DNA from: Ampullaceana balthica
Lineage: Eukaryota > Mollusca > Gastropoda > Lymnaeidae
Assembly: GCA_944989445.1 (NCBI GenBank)
Contig: CALYLW010000056.1
Coordinates: 407,948-471,947, forward strand
DNA length: 64,000 nucleotides
Direction: 5' to 3'
Shown: piece after piece, positions 35,320 to 47,070 of the stretch
Position numbering within the stretch: position 1 is the first letter of the stretch
How the letters are laid out: each line of letters begins with the position of its first letter
Notes under the pieces: model-generated
Databases searched by the model: none
The model's input: the letters and a program-made list of their open reading frames with translations, nothing else
What the model was told of the DNA's origin: nothing
Made by a program: the position numbers and the translations under genes

Positions 35320-35443
35320 AACGATTTCTCTCAATGGACAAATAACCTATATCAACATTTTGAACAGGCACGTCAGTCAATAGTTTATTAAAACCAAAAT
35401 GTTCGTGTAATCGTCCGGAAATTATTTTATATTTATCGGCCAA
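35320..35443 (-). pseudogene. hAT transposase N-terminal remnant
   Basis: The minus-strand ATG at 35443 gives MADKYKIISGRLHEHFGFNK, which resembles the short lead-in to a BED finger seen at 2239. The finger cysteines are lost, and the frame then enters deleted and inserted sequence. Confidence 0.5.
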
Positions 35444-35572
35444 AATATTTTAATTTTTTTACTTCCAGTACATATACGTGTGGTGGGTCGATTAATCGTT
35501 AAAAAAAAATTTGAATCGTTAAATAATTTTAACGATTAATCGTGAAATTAATCGTTAATTTCCGCAGCCCTA

Positions 35573-35665
<93 letters not shown>
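35573..35665. repeat. (TA)n microsatellite
   Basis: About 46 TA units directly beside the hAT right end. Confidence 0.97.
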
Positions 35666-35668
<3 letters not shown>

Positions 35669-36716
35669 ATAACATGGATATCTCTTCGGCGTCGCGCAGA
35701 TAAGTGAAAAAAATGTCATTTTAAAAAATGATGGGGTAAAGTGACTGGTTTTTCTAAGTAAGAACAAATTACCATACAAACTGGTTATTAACATGTTTGA
35801 AAGTCAAAATAAATTTGCATTACAAAAACATTGCTAAAAACAGCGACCAAATAACATCATCGGTATGTGGAATGAACGTACCGCCCAAGATTGTTTTTCG
35901 TTTATTATTGGGGAATAATTATGGGAAACTGTGTTTTATTATGTATACAAAATATGTTTAATTTTTTGCAAATTCATAATCGGTTACGTTGTTATACCTC
36001 AAAACTATAAAAACAATTATTACAGCTTGAATAAAAGTAAAAGGAACAACAAATAATTTATTGGCAATATTCTTTACAATTTTCTTTAAATTGAAAAAAA
36101 AATCCATTTTATTTTAAGATATTAAAACTTCAGCTTGTCCATTCGCCAGATTTCCTGAGCTCCTACTGTAACTGTTTTAATGGCTATTGTTTCGTTAACC
36201 ACATAATCCAATACATGTCTCCAGACGGCCAAACTTGCAACATTCTTACACAATCAAGACATCACTCAAAACAGCATTGAAATTCATGACGTTATCCACC
36301 TGAAATCTTAGACAATGCCTGCACCATTGAACTGCCTATCTCCTCCCCCTCACCTTTCCCTCTATCCCCACACACAACCGAGGGGATGGGGTTGGCTTGG
36401 TGCCACCAATCTCAGAGGTGTAGTCCCCTGGGCCCGTGGGTGTAAGGCCCCTATTGACATGTGAAAGGGGCGTTAATGGCTCCTGCATTGACACCAAGGT
36501 GTCTGGAGGTGTCGAGGGCAACTCGAGAGGATACTGCTTCCCCTGTGGCCTTGCGGGCCGCCCCCCCCCCATAGCTCCCCATAGCACCACCCCCACCCCC
36601 CCCTTACCCCTGAAAGTCGAGACTTGATTAGAAAACCGCCCTTTCCCCGCCATTCTATGTGTTTAAACCAGGGCCAGAGTTGACACAGAGATTTTACCTT
36701 GACCCGACACATTCTT
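35666..36716. other. No recognised feature
   Basis: Overlapping frames on both strands at 36336-36712 come from a less AT-rich, C-run-containing stretch and show no domain. Confidence 0.45.
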
Positions 36717-36943
36717 ACAGTTTACAGCCATACACTTCAAGTGTTACTTAGTTACAACAAACAGCCATACACTTCAAGTGTTAGTTAGTTACAACAAACA
36801 GCCATACACTTCAAGTGTTACTTAGTTACAACAAACAGCCATACACTGCAAGTGTTACTTAGTTACAACAAACAGCCATACACTGCAAATGTTACTTAGT
36901 TACAACAAACAGTTATACACTCCATGTGTTACTTATTTATAAC
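36717..36943. repeat. 37-bp minisatellite, 6 copies
   Basis: CAGCCATACACTTCAAGTGT and TACTTAGTTACAACAAA repeat. CACTTGAAGTG-like sequence inside each unit is partly palindromic (ACACTTCAAGTGT). Confidence 0.93.
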
Positions 36944-37440
36944 TGGAGATGTATCGGATTTCGGCTTCGGCAAATCCAGAATCCGGCAATTTTTACAAAT
37001 CCAGCTTCGGCAGAATTTGACCTTCTAAATCCGGCCAAATCCGGTTGGCTGGTAGAGCAATAATATATATACTGCACCTTTTTCAATGTGGGAAAATTTT
37101 TTTACTTTTCTTGTATTTTAAAATTTTAACGTTTATTATTATTGGTTATTTTTAAAATAATTTTTTTAAAGACATTTAGTATCTTTGAAGTTGTGATTTA
37201 GCTTCATCGAGGTGCGAACTGGTAGTTAAAAGTTAGGCAATCCATCACTGAGTAACGGCACTTTTTTTTTACAAAAAAAAAGCACTGTATATATACATGT
37301 ATATTTAATTGCTCAAGCAAATCCTGAATCCGGCCATTTTTTTTCAAATCCTTCTATGGGTCCGGCCGGATGTCACTTCAAAAATCCGGCCAAATCCGGC
37401 TCCGGTCCGATTTCAAAAATTTGAATCCAGTCCAGCCCTA
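36944..37440 (+). mobile_element. CCGGA-rich hAT-like MITE
   Basis: Starts TGGAGATGTATCGGATTTCG and ends TGAATCCAGTCCAGCCCTA. The flanks TTTATAAC and GATATAAC agree at six of eight positions. The body is full of AATCCGGC motifs in both orientations. A relative lies at 19181. Confidence 0.65.
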
Positions 37441-37914
37441 GATATAACAAAATATTCAAACACGCACTGACGCCATTTTCACTGGTTTAAAGATAAAATT
37501 TTGAGTTGCCAGTTCTGACTTGATATATTTATCATATTTTATATATATATTTCTTGAATTCTAGTATTTATATGTGTAATGCACAATTTAAGTCTACAAA
37601 ACCACAAGCAGTTATCCTACGCCCTTAGCAATGTTTTCTTTAAATCGAGACCTCATAAAAACAAATTGAAACCGCCAACAATTCGTTGTTTCTCCAAGAC
37701 TTTCAATCCATAGAAAACGTATGGGTTGTATATGTAGACAAGCGTTTACCTGTACAGCGTCTCTAAGTCATTTTATCACAGTCCAAGAACTAAACTCCAG
37801 AGAAATTAACATCTTATTTAATGAATCAGTTGTTCATCATAATAATAATAACGAGAAGAAAAAGAATATTAATACTAATAATTATAGTAAAAAATAATAA
37901 GAATAGCAATTTTA
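37441..37914. other. No recognised feature
   Basis: AT-rich sequence. The Asn/Ile-rich frame at 37821-38141 reflects AAT repeats. Confidence 0.5.
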
Positions 37915-38040
37915 ATGATACTAGCAATAATAATAATAATAAAAATAATAATAATGATAATTTTTATGTAAATCGCAGTTGGGCACAGCTGTTAGCTTGG
38001 GTATCGCGCTATATAAGTTATCAAATTAATAATATTTTAT
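37915..38040 (-). repeat. Dispersed (AAT)n-headed AGCGCT repeat, copy 3
   Basis: The reverse complement reads TATTATTAATTTGATAACTT then ATATAGCGCGATACC, matching copies at 1662 and 33327 but diverged at its far end. Confidence 0.55.
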
Positions 38041-38329
38041 TTAATGATAATATTAACAATCAATTTTTAAAAATAATACTATTCATAGTAATAAAAATGA
38101 TAATAATAACAACAATAATAATGATGATAACAATTGTATAACGACAATTTTTGCCCCAATTTCCTGCCTTCTTTTCATTAAGCTTCCATAAACCCCTTCC
38201 TACCGAGACAACTCTTCACACTTGAATATTCACAATACCAAGTTACGATTTTTTACAATAAATCAGCGACTCAATGGAAGATATTTCACACGTCTATAAT
38301 TTGTCTTTGAAGAAATTGTGAAAATTTTT

Positions 38330-39315
38330 CCAACTTGTAAAACTTGCATTTGATAAAAACTTGTCTTGAATGTAATTTAAACTTGACTTGTTAAATCTCT
38401 AAACTTGTCTTATTAAACTTTAAACGTAACCTGTTCAATCTTTAAATAAAATATGTTACGTCTTTAAACATATATCATTACATCTTAAACTTTTCCAGTT
38501 GGATCTTTAAACTTGTCTTGTTAAATCTCTAAACTTGTTTTGCTAAATTATAGACTTGTCTTGTTAAATCTATAAAATTGTCTTGTTAAATCTATAAAAT
38601 TGTCTTGTTAAATCTATAAACTTGTCTGGTTAAATCTCTAAACTTGTCTCGTTAAATCTCTAAAATTGTCTTGTTAAATCTCTAAATTTGTTTTGTTAAA
38701 TCTCTAAACTTGTCTTGTTAAATCTCTAAACTTGTCTTGTTAAGTCTCCAGACTTGTCTTGTTAAATCTCTAAACTTTTCTTGTTAATCTCTAAACTTGT
38801 CTTGTTAAATCTCCAGACTTATCTTGTTAAATCTTTAAACTTGTCTTGTTAAATCTCTAATTTTGTCTTGTTAAATCTCTAAACTTTTCTTGTTAAATCT
38901 CTAAACTTTTCTTGTTAAATCTCTAAACTTGTCTTGTTAAATCTCTAATCTTGTCTTTTTAAATCTCCAGACTTGTCTTGCTAAATCTCCAGACTTGTCT
39001 TGCTAAATCTCCAGACTTGTCTTGTTAAATCTCTAAACTTGTCTTGTTAAATCTCTAAACTTGTCTTGTTAAATCTCTAATCTGTCTCGTTAAATCTCCA
39101 GACTTCTTTTGTTAAATTTCTAAACTTGTCTTGTTAAATCTCTAATTTTGTCTTCTAAATCTCCAGACTTGTCTTGCTAAATCTCCAGACTTGTCTTGCT
39201 AAATCTCCAGACTTGTCTTGTTAAATCTCTAAACTTGTCTTGTTAAATCTCTAAACTTGTCTTGTTAAATCTCCAGACTTGTCTTGTTAAATCTCTTAAC
39301 TCTTCCTGTTAAATC
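38330..39315. repeat. 22-bp minisatellite, about 44 copies
   Basis: Units are AAACTTGTCTTGTTAAATCT plus CT, with a CCAGACTTGTCTTG variant that appears in short runs. Divergence is highest at the left end. Confidence 0.93.
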
Positions 39316-40235
39316 TTTCATTTCGATCAGGTTTTCTCATAAATTTTTCTCCCATTATCTCTACTTCACTAGTCCCGCCATGCAAGTAGAATATTTTGTA
39401 ACTACCTATCTCCCTTGAACCCTGAGTTGTCTACCTTGAACGAAAATTACAACTTTCAAATATGATTTTTTTTTCAGGACAGCTCGTTTTACAGGCAAAC
39501 TGTTATAATAAACAAAGTGAAGCAATTTAGCGTGTATAAAATGGTAGCCATTATTTCTCTCACATGAACCATAATTTAGGTGTTCACTGTTCACCAGCGG
39601 TTCTCACTTACATTTAATGACCGCAAAAACTCTTCAGATATATTTTAAAAGACTAAAAAGAGTCCATCCAGAACTCTATCTATTTAGATCCGCCAAAGTC
39701 TACCAAACATTACCTGTCGTACGCTGAAAACCTTAGTGATATTGTAAGCATGGGGGATCCCTGGGTAAAAAAAAGGAGCGATAATTTGTAGTTTACGACG
39801 CAGAGCGTCATGCGAGCGTCCCTCACAAATAGAAGCTAATAGAGTTTGTCTTGTCCCTGACAGAAGTGTCCCACCTCCACTGGCAGCCTGGCGTATAAAC
39901 AAGTCGGGACAAGCGTTCTGTGCACGGCGTCCCAGGCCCGTCTTGTCTCCTTACTCCATAGATAGCTCCTAATTCATTGGATATTCCCAGAGATAAATAC
40001 CGAAACACCCCGGCACCTTGCTCCCCCCACCCCGGCACCTTGCTCCCCCCACCACCACCACCCCTTTCGTGCGATCTATGGCAGACTCTGGCACCAAGAA
40101 CGTGCAGACAGTCGGTTGAGAGTCTTCATAAATAATATTCCACACCTTTCGTGTTCTTGGGATGCAGTTTGGTGAAGTTGGTCTCTCCTGCAAGCCCTTA
40201 TCTGAACTGGCCGAATTCGATATGTTTCGTACCAC
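39316..40235. other. No recognised gene
   Basis: Contains a pyrimidine tract ending TTTTTTTTCAG at 39478, but the sequence after it does not resemble a WIF exon. A short CCCCGGCACCTTGCTCCCCC duplication lies at 40007-40050. Confidence 0.4.
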
Positions 40236-40850
40236 CCTTCTCTGTATTTCTGGTGTTCCCTTCCACCCTTCTCTGTACTTCTGGTGTTCCCTTCCACACT
40301 TCTATGCATTTCTGGTGTTCCTTTCCATACTTCTCTGTATTTCTGGTGTTCCCTTCCACCCGTCTCTGTACTTCTGCTGTTCCCTTCCACACTTCTCTGT
40401 ATTTCCTGTTTTCCCTTCCACACTTCTCTGTATTTCCTGTTTTCCCTTCCACACTTCTCTGTATTTCCTGTTTTCCCTTCCACACTTCTCTGTATTTCCT
40501 GTTTTCCCTTCCACACTTCTCTGTATTTCTCTTCCACACTTCTCTGTATTTCCTGTGTTCCCTTCCACACTTCTCTGTATTTCCTGTGTTCCCTTCCACA
40601 CTTCTCTGTATTTCCTGTTTTCCCTTCCACACTTCTCTGTATTTCCTGTTTTCCCTTCCACACTTCTCTGTATTTCCTGTTTTCCCTTCCACACTTCTCT
40701 GTATTTCTCTTCCACACTTCTCTGTATTTCCTGTGTTCCCTTCCACACTTCTCTGTATTTCCTGTGTTCCCTTCCACACTTCTCTGTATTTCCTGTTTTC
40801 CCTTCAACACTTCTCTGTATTTCTGGTGTTCCTTTCCATACTTCTCTAAA
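40236..40850. repeat. 31-bp minisatellite, about 20 copies
   Basis: Units contain CCCTTCCACACTTCTCTGTA then TTTCCTGTTTT. Because 31 is not a multiple of 3 and the unit lacks stops, long frames arise in all phases on both strands. They are artefacts. Degenerate related units continue to about 41000. Confidence 0.95.
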
Positions 40851-41308
40851 ATTCCTTGCATAGATAAGTTTTCCCTTTCACCTTTCTCTGAGATTACTAT
40901 ATAGAGAATTTTTCCATTTCACTCATGTGAAATAACTGTATAGACAAGTGTTGTTTTTTTTTCACCCTTCTCATAGATTACTATACAGAAGTTGTTCCCT
41001 TTCTTTCTTGTCTGCACACCTTTGAACGGTGTATGTAGGAGATTCTTGTTTTTGCTCATATTATTTCACTCTGTTAGAGTTGTTGCGGGCGGGGTGGGGC
41101 CGGATAAAGTGGGATAATGGCCGGGCGCATCTAATGTAAACAATGAAAGTGTGGGGAACATTTGAGGCCAACGTCTGAGAATTTTAACACTTTATTTTCA
41201 CCTTTTGATCAGCGCTGCATGTCAAAGTTTATTTATGGAATCCTTTCTTAGCTATTTCTTTACAGCTAATTTTATGCAGCTTAGGGGGGTTTTTTTCTTC
41301 TTTTTTTT

Positions 41309-41610
41309 TCAACAATGTTTTAACCAAAGTTCATTTGTTCAAAAATGGTTTAACCAATGTTCATTTGTTCAAAAATGGTTTAACCAATGTTCATTTGTTC
41401 AACAATGGCCTAACCAATGTTCATTTGTTCAACAATGGCCTAACCAATGTTCATTTATTCAACAATGGCCTAACCAATGTTCATTTGTTCAACAATGGCC
41501 TAACCAATGTTCATTTGTTCAACAATGGCCTAACCAATGTTCATTTGTTCAACAATGGCCTAACCAATGTTCATTTGTTCAACAATTGTTTAACCAATGT
41601 TTATTTATGA
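41309..41610. repeat. 30-bp minisatellite, 10 copies
   Basis: CAATGGCCTAACCAATGTTC plus ATTTGTTCAA repeats. The outer units have GGTTT or TTGTT in place of GGCC, so the homogeneous centre is flanked by variant edges. Confidence 0.95.
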
Positions 41611-42054
41611 AATGTTTTGTAAAGTGTTCACCAACGAAGAATAAAACTATTGTTATTTCTGTGATTAATTACGTTTTAGTATAGTGTTGTCGAAATCAGT
41701 TGTGCTACCATAGCACGCTTCATGGCACGATTAAATAAGTGTTTAGAACTTATTCATTGTTATTCATGTCTACTGAAGCTTTACAAACAATCGGAGAGAA
41801 AATTTAAACAGACATTTAGAATAATTTTGAGAAACTGTTGCAAGAGAAACTGAAGAGATGAATGTTTCCAAATTCACTTTCAAAAGGTTTTTATCTTAAA
41901 TTGTAAGATCTCTTTGGAGAGACTTCTTAAGTTCCTTAAAAAAAACTTGTGTTAAAGGAGGCGCTTTGGAGAAGAAATTCTGTAGACATATCTTTCTAAA
42001 GAAATTTTCAGCTCAGACGATCTCAGTCATTTTGAAAGCTTGAGTCCTCTATAT
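41611..42054. other. No recognised feature
   Basis: AT-rich sequence with no exon or transposon end until the hAT terminus at 42055. Confidence 0.5.
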
Positions 42055-43000
42055 CAGTGGTCCCCAACCTTTTGAACGCCGCGGACCACTAAAAGTTTAA
42101 TAATTTTACCGCGGCCCACTAACCTGAGGGGAGGGGTATGGGTGGGGGATGTTGGGGGGGGTAGGGTTTGCAGCTGTGTTGATTGTTTATACAGGTATTT
42201 AAGATTGTTTTGATTTTATAGTTTTAATTTAATTGTACTTAAATCATACATTCAAAATGAAATACAATTACACAACAAGTGAATTAAACATTATTTAATA
42301 TTTTAATTCTTAAATCAATGAGAACCCTGAGCTTGTTTCTCTGCAACGAGACTGTTCCATCTGTGGGTAATGGGAGACAATGACACCCGAAATGTGCTGC
42401 TTATGTCCATGTTATTCCGTTGTTTTGTCTTCCTTGCTGTCACTGGAGAAAACCCTACTTCACATAGATAGGATGTCGGAAACTGCAATAGAGATTTAAT
42501 TGCTTTGGTGGCAATCTCAGGATATTCCGACACGACTTTAAACTTTAATCCAGAAGTCTTGAACAGTTTTTTTTCTCGAAAGTAGTTTTAAGGCCACCGT
42601 AATTTGCAATCTCGAGCAGACTCTCCTAGGAGTTCACTGCAAATGTCCTTAGCAGATGACACTATTAATTCTTCACCGATATTGAATGGCTTTTTAGACT
42701 TAGCGATGCGGTTAGCCAAAAAATATAAAGCTCTCAGTGAGTTCTCATTTACTGATGTGGTGGCCCTGAAAAAGTTCTTCTGTCCTTCATGTTCCAGTTT
42801 TTTCCTTTCAAAATACTCCATGGGCTTATCTTTTAATCCAGGATGCTTGGCGTTTAAAAGGTTTCATCGCCTCAGTAGAAAGTCTGTCACCGCAAACTAT
42901 GCAGAGCGGTGTTAGTATGTTGGAGTCAACTGCCTCAATAAATCGATATTTTAAGTAGGACCCTTGTTACGAGTTTTATGCTTTTTTGATGTTAAAGGCT
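42055..43000 (-). mobile_element. hAT relic of the CAGTGGTCCCCAACC group
   Basis: The left end CAGTGGTCCCCAACCTTTTG is the typical terminus of hAT elements of this group. GCGGACCACT and GCGGCCCACT follow. The matching right terminus was not found, so the right boundary is set by the end of recognisable coding sequence. A G-rich stretch lies at 42125-42165. Confidence 0.75.
42315..42990 (-). pseudogene. hAT transposase pseudogene (ZBED5/SCAND3-like)
   Basis: Read on the minus strand, YLKYRFIEAVDSNILTPLCI leads into VCGDRLSTEAMKP, a zinc-finger start, then NAKHPGLKDKPMEYFERKKL. EGQKNFFRATTS and ANRIAKSKKPFNIGEELIVS complete the N-terminal part. After a deletion the C-terminal part resumes with SEYPEIATKAIKSLLQFPTS and YLCEVGFSPVTARKTKQRNN, ending RWNSLVAEKQAQGSH. 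Frameshifts separate the finger from NAKHP, and the catalytic middle is missing. The pattern is that of domesticated-type hAT transposases (ZBED5, SCAND3, FAM200). Confidence 0.85.
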
Positions 43001-43479
43001 CTTTTTCACTCTTCTCATTGGGCCTTTTTCTTTTAACAATTTTTTTTAACGATGCCTGTTTCGAACTAATTTTTCTAATTAGTGGGTTTAATATGACCGT
43101 TCAAGTGACCGATCTGTAGCCCAGAACATAAAACATCATTAAGGTCAAATAGTAAATGTGAAGAAATATTATTTCACCTTATAACATATTAAATCTTCAT
43201 AAAAAGTATCTATTTACCATATCAGTATAACCACAAATAGCTGTTTATAGACTGTGTTACATTATTTAGATACGCACACCATTAAAAATATATCTCAGGA
43301 TTTCGATACTCAAGGCGTGCTGATTTTGTCTTATTACTTACAAACAATTCAGAAGGTCTTGAGTAACTGCATTATATGTATAATCTATATATGTGCGACA
43401 CAGAGACTATAGACTAGAGATTTTATAAAATTGAATCAATTGTTCAACAATTTTTTTAAAAATTAACTTCAAAAAGAAT
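43001..43479. other. No recognised feature
   Basis: AT-rich sequence. It may contain the lost right end of the hAT relic. Confidence 0.45.
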
Positions 43480-43660
43480 TATTTTTTTCGGGCTTGAATT
43501 ATATTTTTATTTTGAACAATTAACACACAAGTCTTGAGAAAATTTGAATGCAGTGTCGTAGCAATGGTTAGTTCTATCAACCCCCCCCTTTTTTCAACTT
43601 TTCCTTTTGAAATTAAATTTTACAGCCCCCATCCATGAAAAAAACAAAAACAACTGTAGG
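43480..43660 (+). repeat. Dispersed duplicate, copy 1
   Basis: TTTTTATTTTGAACAATTAA, CAGTGTCGTAGCAATGG and a poly-C tract followed by TTACAGCC recur in the same order at 45110-45300. Downstream, GCTTACGCCTCTG at 43709-43721 looks like the far terminus of a small MITE whose near end is CAGTGTCGTAGC. Confidence 0.65.
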
Positions 43661-45109
43661 TGATCTTGCTCCCCATTATTCATATTAGGAAGAGATATCC
43701 ACCATTTTAGCTTACGCCTCTGATGGAAGATAGCCAGCGGGGAAACATAGATCCACCACGAGCTTATTAGCAAGAAGCTTGAGAAGTGCGTTCAAACAAT
43801 GAGGTCGTAGGCCTTCCTTCATCGAGACGAAACCTGACCAAAATCGTCGAGTTTCGTTCTGGGCATCTCATCAAGTGAGTCCTTGTCTCGACAGCTCGCC
43901 CCGAGAATTGGTGTCTTTCTTCTCAAATAAATTTAGACAGGAAACCTTGAAAGTTTGCTTCTCCTATCATTGAAGTCAATTACTTCACTACTCTAGCCAA
44001 ACGTCATTACAGTAATTCAGTCTGCTGAAAAACAAAAGACCATTTAAATTGATGTCTAGAGGTATCAACATTGGCGCTGAATATTTGCTAATGTAATTAC
44101 CACCATAGAAGTCTAAAAGTCGAAACGAAACTTTAAACAGCTGAAGACATTTTTGTTTCAGAAAACAATTTGATTTGATTATTTATATAATGAAACAAAA
44201 GGGCTTTCGTTGGGGTGGGGGATATTATGATACTCTGAAAGGAATTTTTCGGCAAGGATTTTTGTCCATTTGCTGATTATGTATATATATATCAACGACA
44301 TCATAGAGTGAAAACTTCCTGTCCACGGGACCACATTTATCCTCAGTTGAAATGCTGTGAGATCTTGTCCATCATTGGACACTCTCAAGATATCAAAGTT
44401 ATGCAATAAGGAATGACGAGATATAATTTGTTGAAAATATACCAACTGTAACCTTTGGTTTCTAAGATAAATTATTTGAGTTTGCTACTAGAATTGTCTG
44501 TGCTTTAATATGGCTCACGACACAATCACAAAAATAGAATCTTCCACAGTTAACGTTAGCAAGACTGTTAAAGTTAACTCAAGGTGGAAACAAATCACAA
44601 TACGTGTCTACGTAACACGTGGGTCAATCTGCTAGCCACCGACCGATGACTCAATTTAACCAGAAAATCCCGACAACTCCACTTCATAAGATTTCTTTAC
44701 GAACGAAAGCGTTCGATGCGTACAATTTCCTTTGTGGGTGTGAAGTTTTTATGTCAAGGCTTTGAAGAAATGTGTGACAGTAAACATAGAAGCTATGACA
44801 CTAATTGGGATTTAATTACATATAAATTACGTTACAATATATTTATCAAACAAAATCAGTTTATTTGACGTTTATGTGGCTATGTTTTAAAATAAAATAA
44901 TATATTTTTTTATTTTGTAAAAAAGGGTAGGGGTAGGGTAAATTAGCAAGTTTATTTGGGCGGGTTAATTATGTTAATAATTAGTTTTCACAATATATTG
45001 ATAAATTGATTTTTTTTATATGCAGTGAATAGTGCAGCTTTCTCAGATTATCAACATTAACGCAGATTAGAGACTTTAGAAATTGATTTTTTTGTTAAAC
45101 CTACTTCAA
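43661..45109. other. No recognised gene
   Basis: Apart from the MITE-like terminus near 43720, I see no repeat and no exon. The minus-strand 88-codon frame at 44179-44445 has no recognised domain. Confidence 0.45.
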
Positions 45110-45300
45110 CGAGAAGAAATTTGTTATTGAATGTTTATTTTTATTTTGAACAATTAAAACACAAGTGTTAAAGAAAATTTGAAGTCAGTGTCGTAGCAAT
45201 AGTTAGTTCTTCCCCACCCATACCCCTCCCCCCTCCGCCCCAAAGTTTTTCGTTTGAATTTAAGTGTTTACAGCCGCTATCCTTGAAAAAACTGAAAAGT
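45110..45300 (+). repeat. Dispersed duplicate, copy 2
   Basis: Shares TTTTTATTTTGAACAATTAA, CAGTGTCGTAGCAATAG and TTTACAGCCGC with 43480-43660, and the similarity extends outside the MITE-like part. Confidence 0.65.
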
Positions 45301-45588
45301 AAGTTAAAAATGTGAATAATATGATTGATGTTAGTGACATAACTCATGAGATTCTTACATCCCATTGTTTCACCTGTTGACTGGTGGCTGTCAACAAAAA
45401 GGTAACTCTTGTGTACCCCAGCCGTCTTGTTGCTGCCAGAGTTGCCCCGCCTGGCGGCCCGTCTCCGAGTACTATGTCAAGCAGGCAGCCTCAACATTTT
45501 TTATTCTGTCTGCAGCAAGTCTTGACATGGCACTAGAAACAATTCAAAACCGCAGACCTTTTGTTGAGTCCATGGATTCTTGGCACGG
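45301..45588 (+). other. Open frame of uncertain meaning
   Basis: A 110-codon frame starts at 45365 with a Cys-rich beginning in locally GC-richer sequence, and runs into the 15-bp repeat. No domain is recognised. It may be chance or a diverged exon. Confidence 0.3.
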
Positions 45589-45680
45589 ACGCACACGCGT
45601 AGACCACGCAAACACAGACCACGCACACACAGACCACGCACACACAGACCACGCACACACAGACCACGCACACACAGAAA
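45589..45680. repeat. 15-bp minisatellite, 6 copies
   Basis: Units ACGCACACACAGACC repeat in perfect or near-perfect register. They encode Asp-His-Ala-His-Thr in one frame, an artefact. Confidence 0.92.
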
Positions 45681-46527
45681 ACGAAGATCACACTTAGTGT
45701 TGCATCAATGGGGGGATGGGGAAAGTTCACCGGAGGGAGTCAACTGCCCACCTTATCTAACGTCCTGAATAAAATGCGGTCACCAAAGGTATAGAGTCTA
45801 GAGTCTAGGAGCTATGTTCACTTGTGCACTTTACTCAAGAGAGTTGATTAATTTTTAACGTAATTTTACTATATAGTAACCTGCAGATAAATTTACAAGA
45901 AATGATGATAGCTAGCAGCACACGAAAATATCTCTACAAGAAGTTAGCTCGAATGACATAAATAATCCACATAATTTACACACAATTGCTTTCTGATGCC
46001 TAACATTGATGCACCACAATGAACTAGAAAAACGGAAACAGAATAATCGGGAAAGATACTCGGTTCTAGACATTTGAACCTTTACCTAAAATAGTACACA
46101 AATAATTATCTCTGTCAAAAACAATATAAATAAAATTAAATATATGTGCTTCTAAAATCCTAATATATTAATTTTAAGTATGTAACAGATGCTGCAACGA
46201 TTTCTTCATCATAATCTTTCCTGAGACTTGTAACGGATGCCGACGCGTTAACAGTTAGTACATATACATCAAGTATCAGATTGCTCGATGTTTAGGAGAA
46301 AACTTCTTAGAAATAGTCGATAATTTCTGTGAGTGTGAGGTCTTTGAGACATGCATGTCCGACATACCGATACGAATTTTAAATAATTATTCCATGCAGG
46401 GCAATTTTTTAAGATAGTTAAGAAGTAATCTCTAATCTCTGCTTGTGTGTATACATTTAATTTTGAGAATCGATATTTAACATACATTATTTTTTTAAAT
46501 TTTAAAATTTGAGATTATCCTCCTATT
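45681..46527. other. No recognised feature
   Basis: AT-rich sequence without exon or repeat signals. Confidence 0.5.
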
Positions 46528-46870
46528 TTATATAATAAAAGGCTAAGTTCTGTCCGGTCATCGATAGCGATTGGTCCCTCAAACACGTATGACTCTTACA
46601 GCCAATCATATTGAACACGTTTACGCGGACGTTCAAAACGAGTTCTTTTTGGTGCAGTATTTCTTCCAAGACTGTATTTTGAGTTATGCGCGTTGGGATT
46701 TATAGTCAAAAGCTCTGTTTTTACGAGTTATTAATTTTAATTATAATGAATAGTATTTTTGACGTGATGCCCATCTATGCCGGTCGAGACGGCTGTTGGA
46801 GGGGAGTTACAACATGCCACCGAAGGGTGGCGGAACGTCCTTGGACGGGCTTTGTTGCTCGTATAATAAT
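46528..46870 (+). mobile_element. Possible Helitron-like or hairpin-ended element
   Basis: The segment is bounded by TATAATAAAAGGCTAAG at the left and by two adjacent hairpins at the right, GCCACCGAAGGGTGGC and CGTCCTTGGACG, then GGCTTTGTTGCTCG and TATAATAA. Hairpins close to one end recall Helitron 3' ends, but no CTRR terminus or second copy is seen here. Confidence 0.35.
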
Positions 46871-47070
46871 ATTTTTAAAATATACGATTAGTCATTTTTT
46901 AATAAATCTATTTTAGTTTTAAATGAATTATCACAGTAAAAGTTTTCAGTTGATCAAAACGTGGATTAGTCATTTATTTAAAACTAAATAGGTGTATTCA
47001 AAATAGCTAATCGTATTTTTAGAATTTTCCTGAGATAAAAGATAATTGAATTAATCTTTTCTTTTCAAAT

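Larger units (their letters stand above)
34746..35572 (-). mobile_element. hAT transposon copy with nested MITE
   Basis: Starts TAGGGCTGTTAACGATTAAT and ends TAATTTCCGCAGCCCTA, the same ends as the copy at 1861. The right flank runs into a TA microsatellite, so the target duplication cannot be read with confidence. The minus strand holds the first and last parts of a transposase separated by an internal deletion. Confidence 0.85.

Noticed and set aside
39478..39560. Acceptor-like TTTTTTTTCAG with an open phase-0 frame as WIF1 exon 3
   Set aside because: The translated sequence lacks the aromatic-x-aromatic start and the Pro/Leu pattern expected in the next WIF segment.
45365..45697. 110-residue Cys-rich frame as a gene
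   Set aside because: It runs into a 15-bp repeat and has no recognised family. It is listed only as uncertain sequence.
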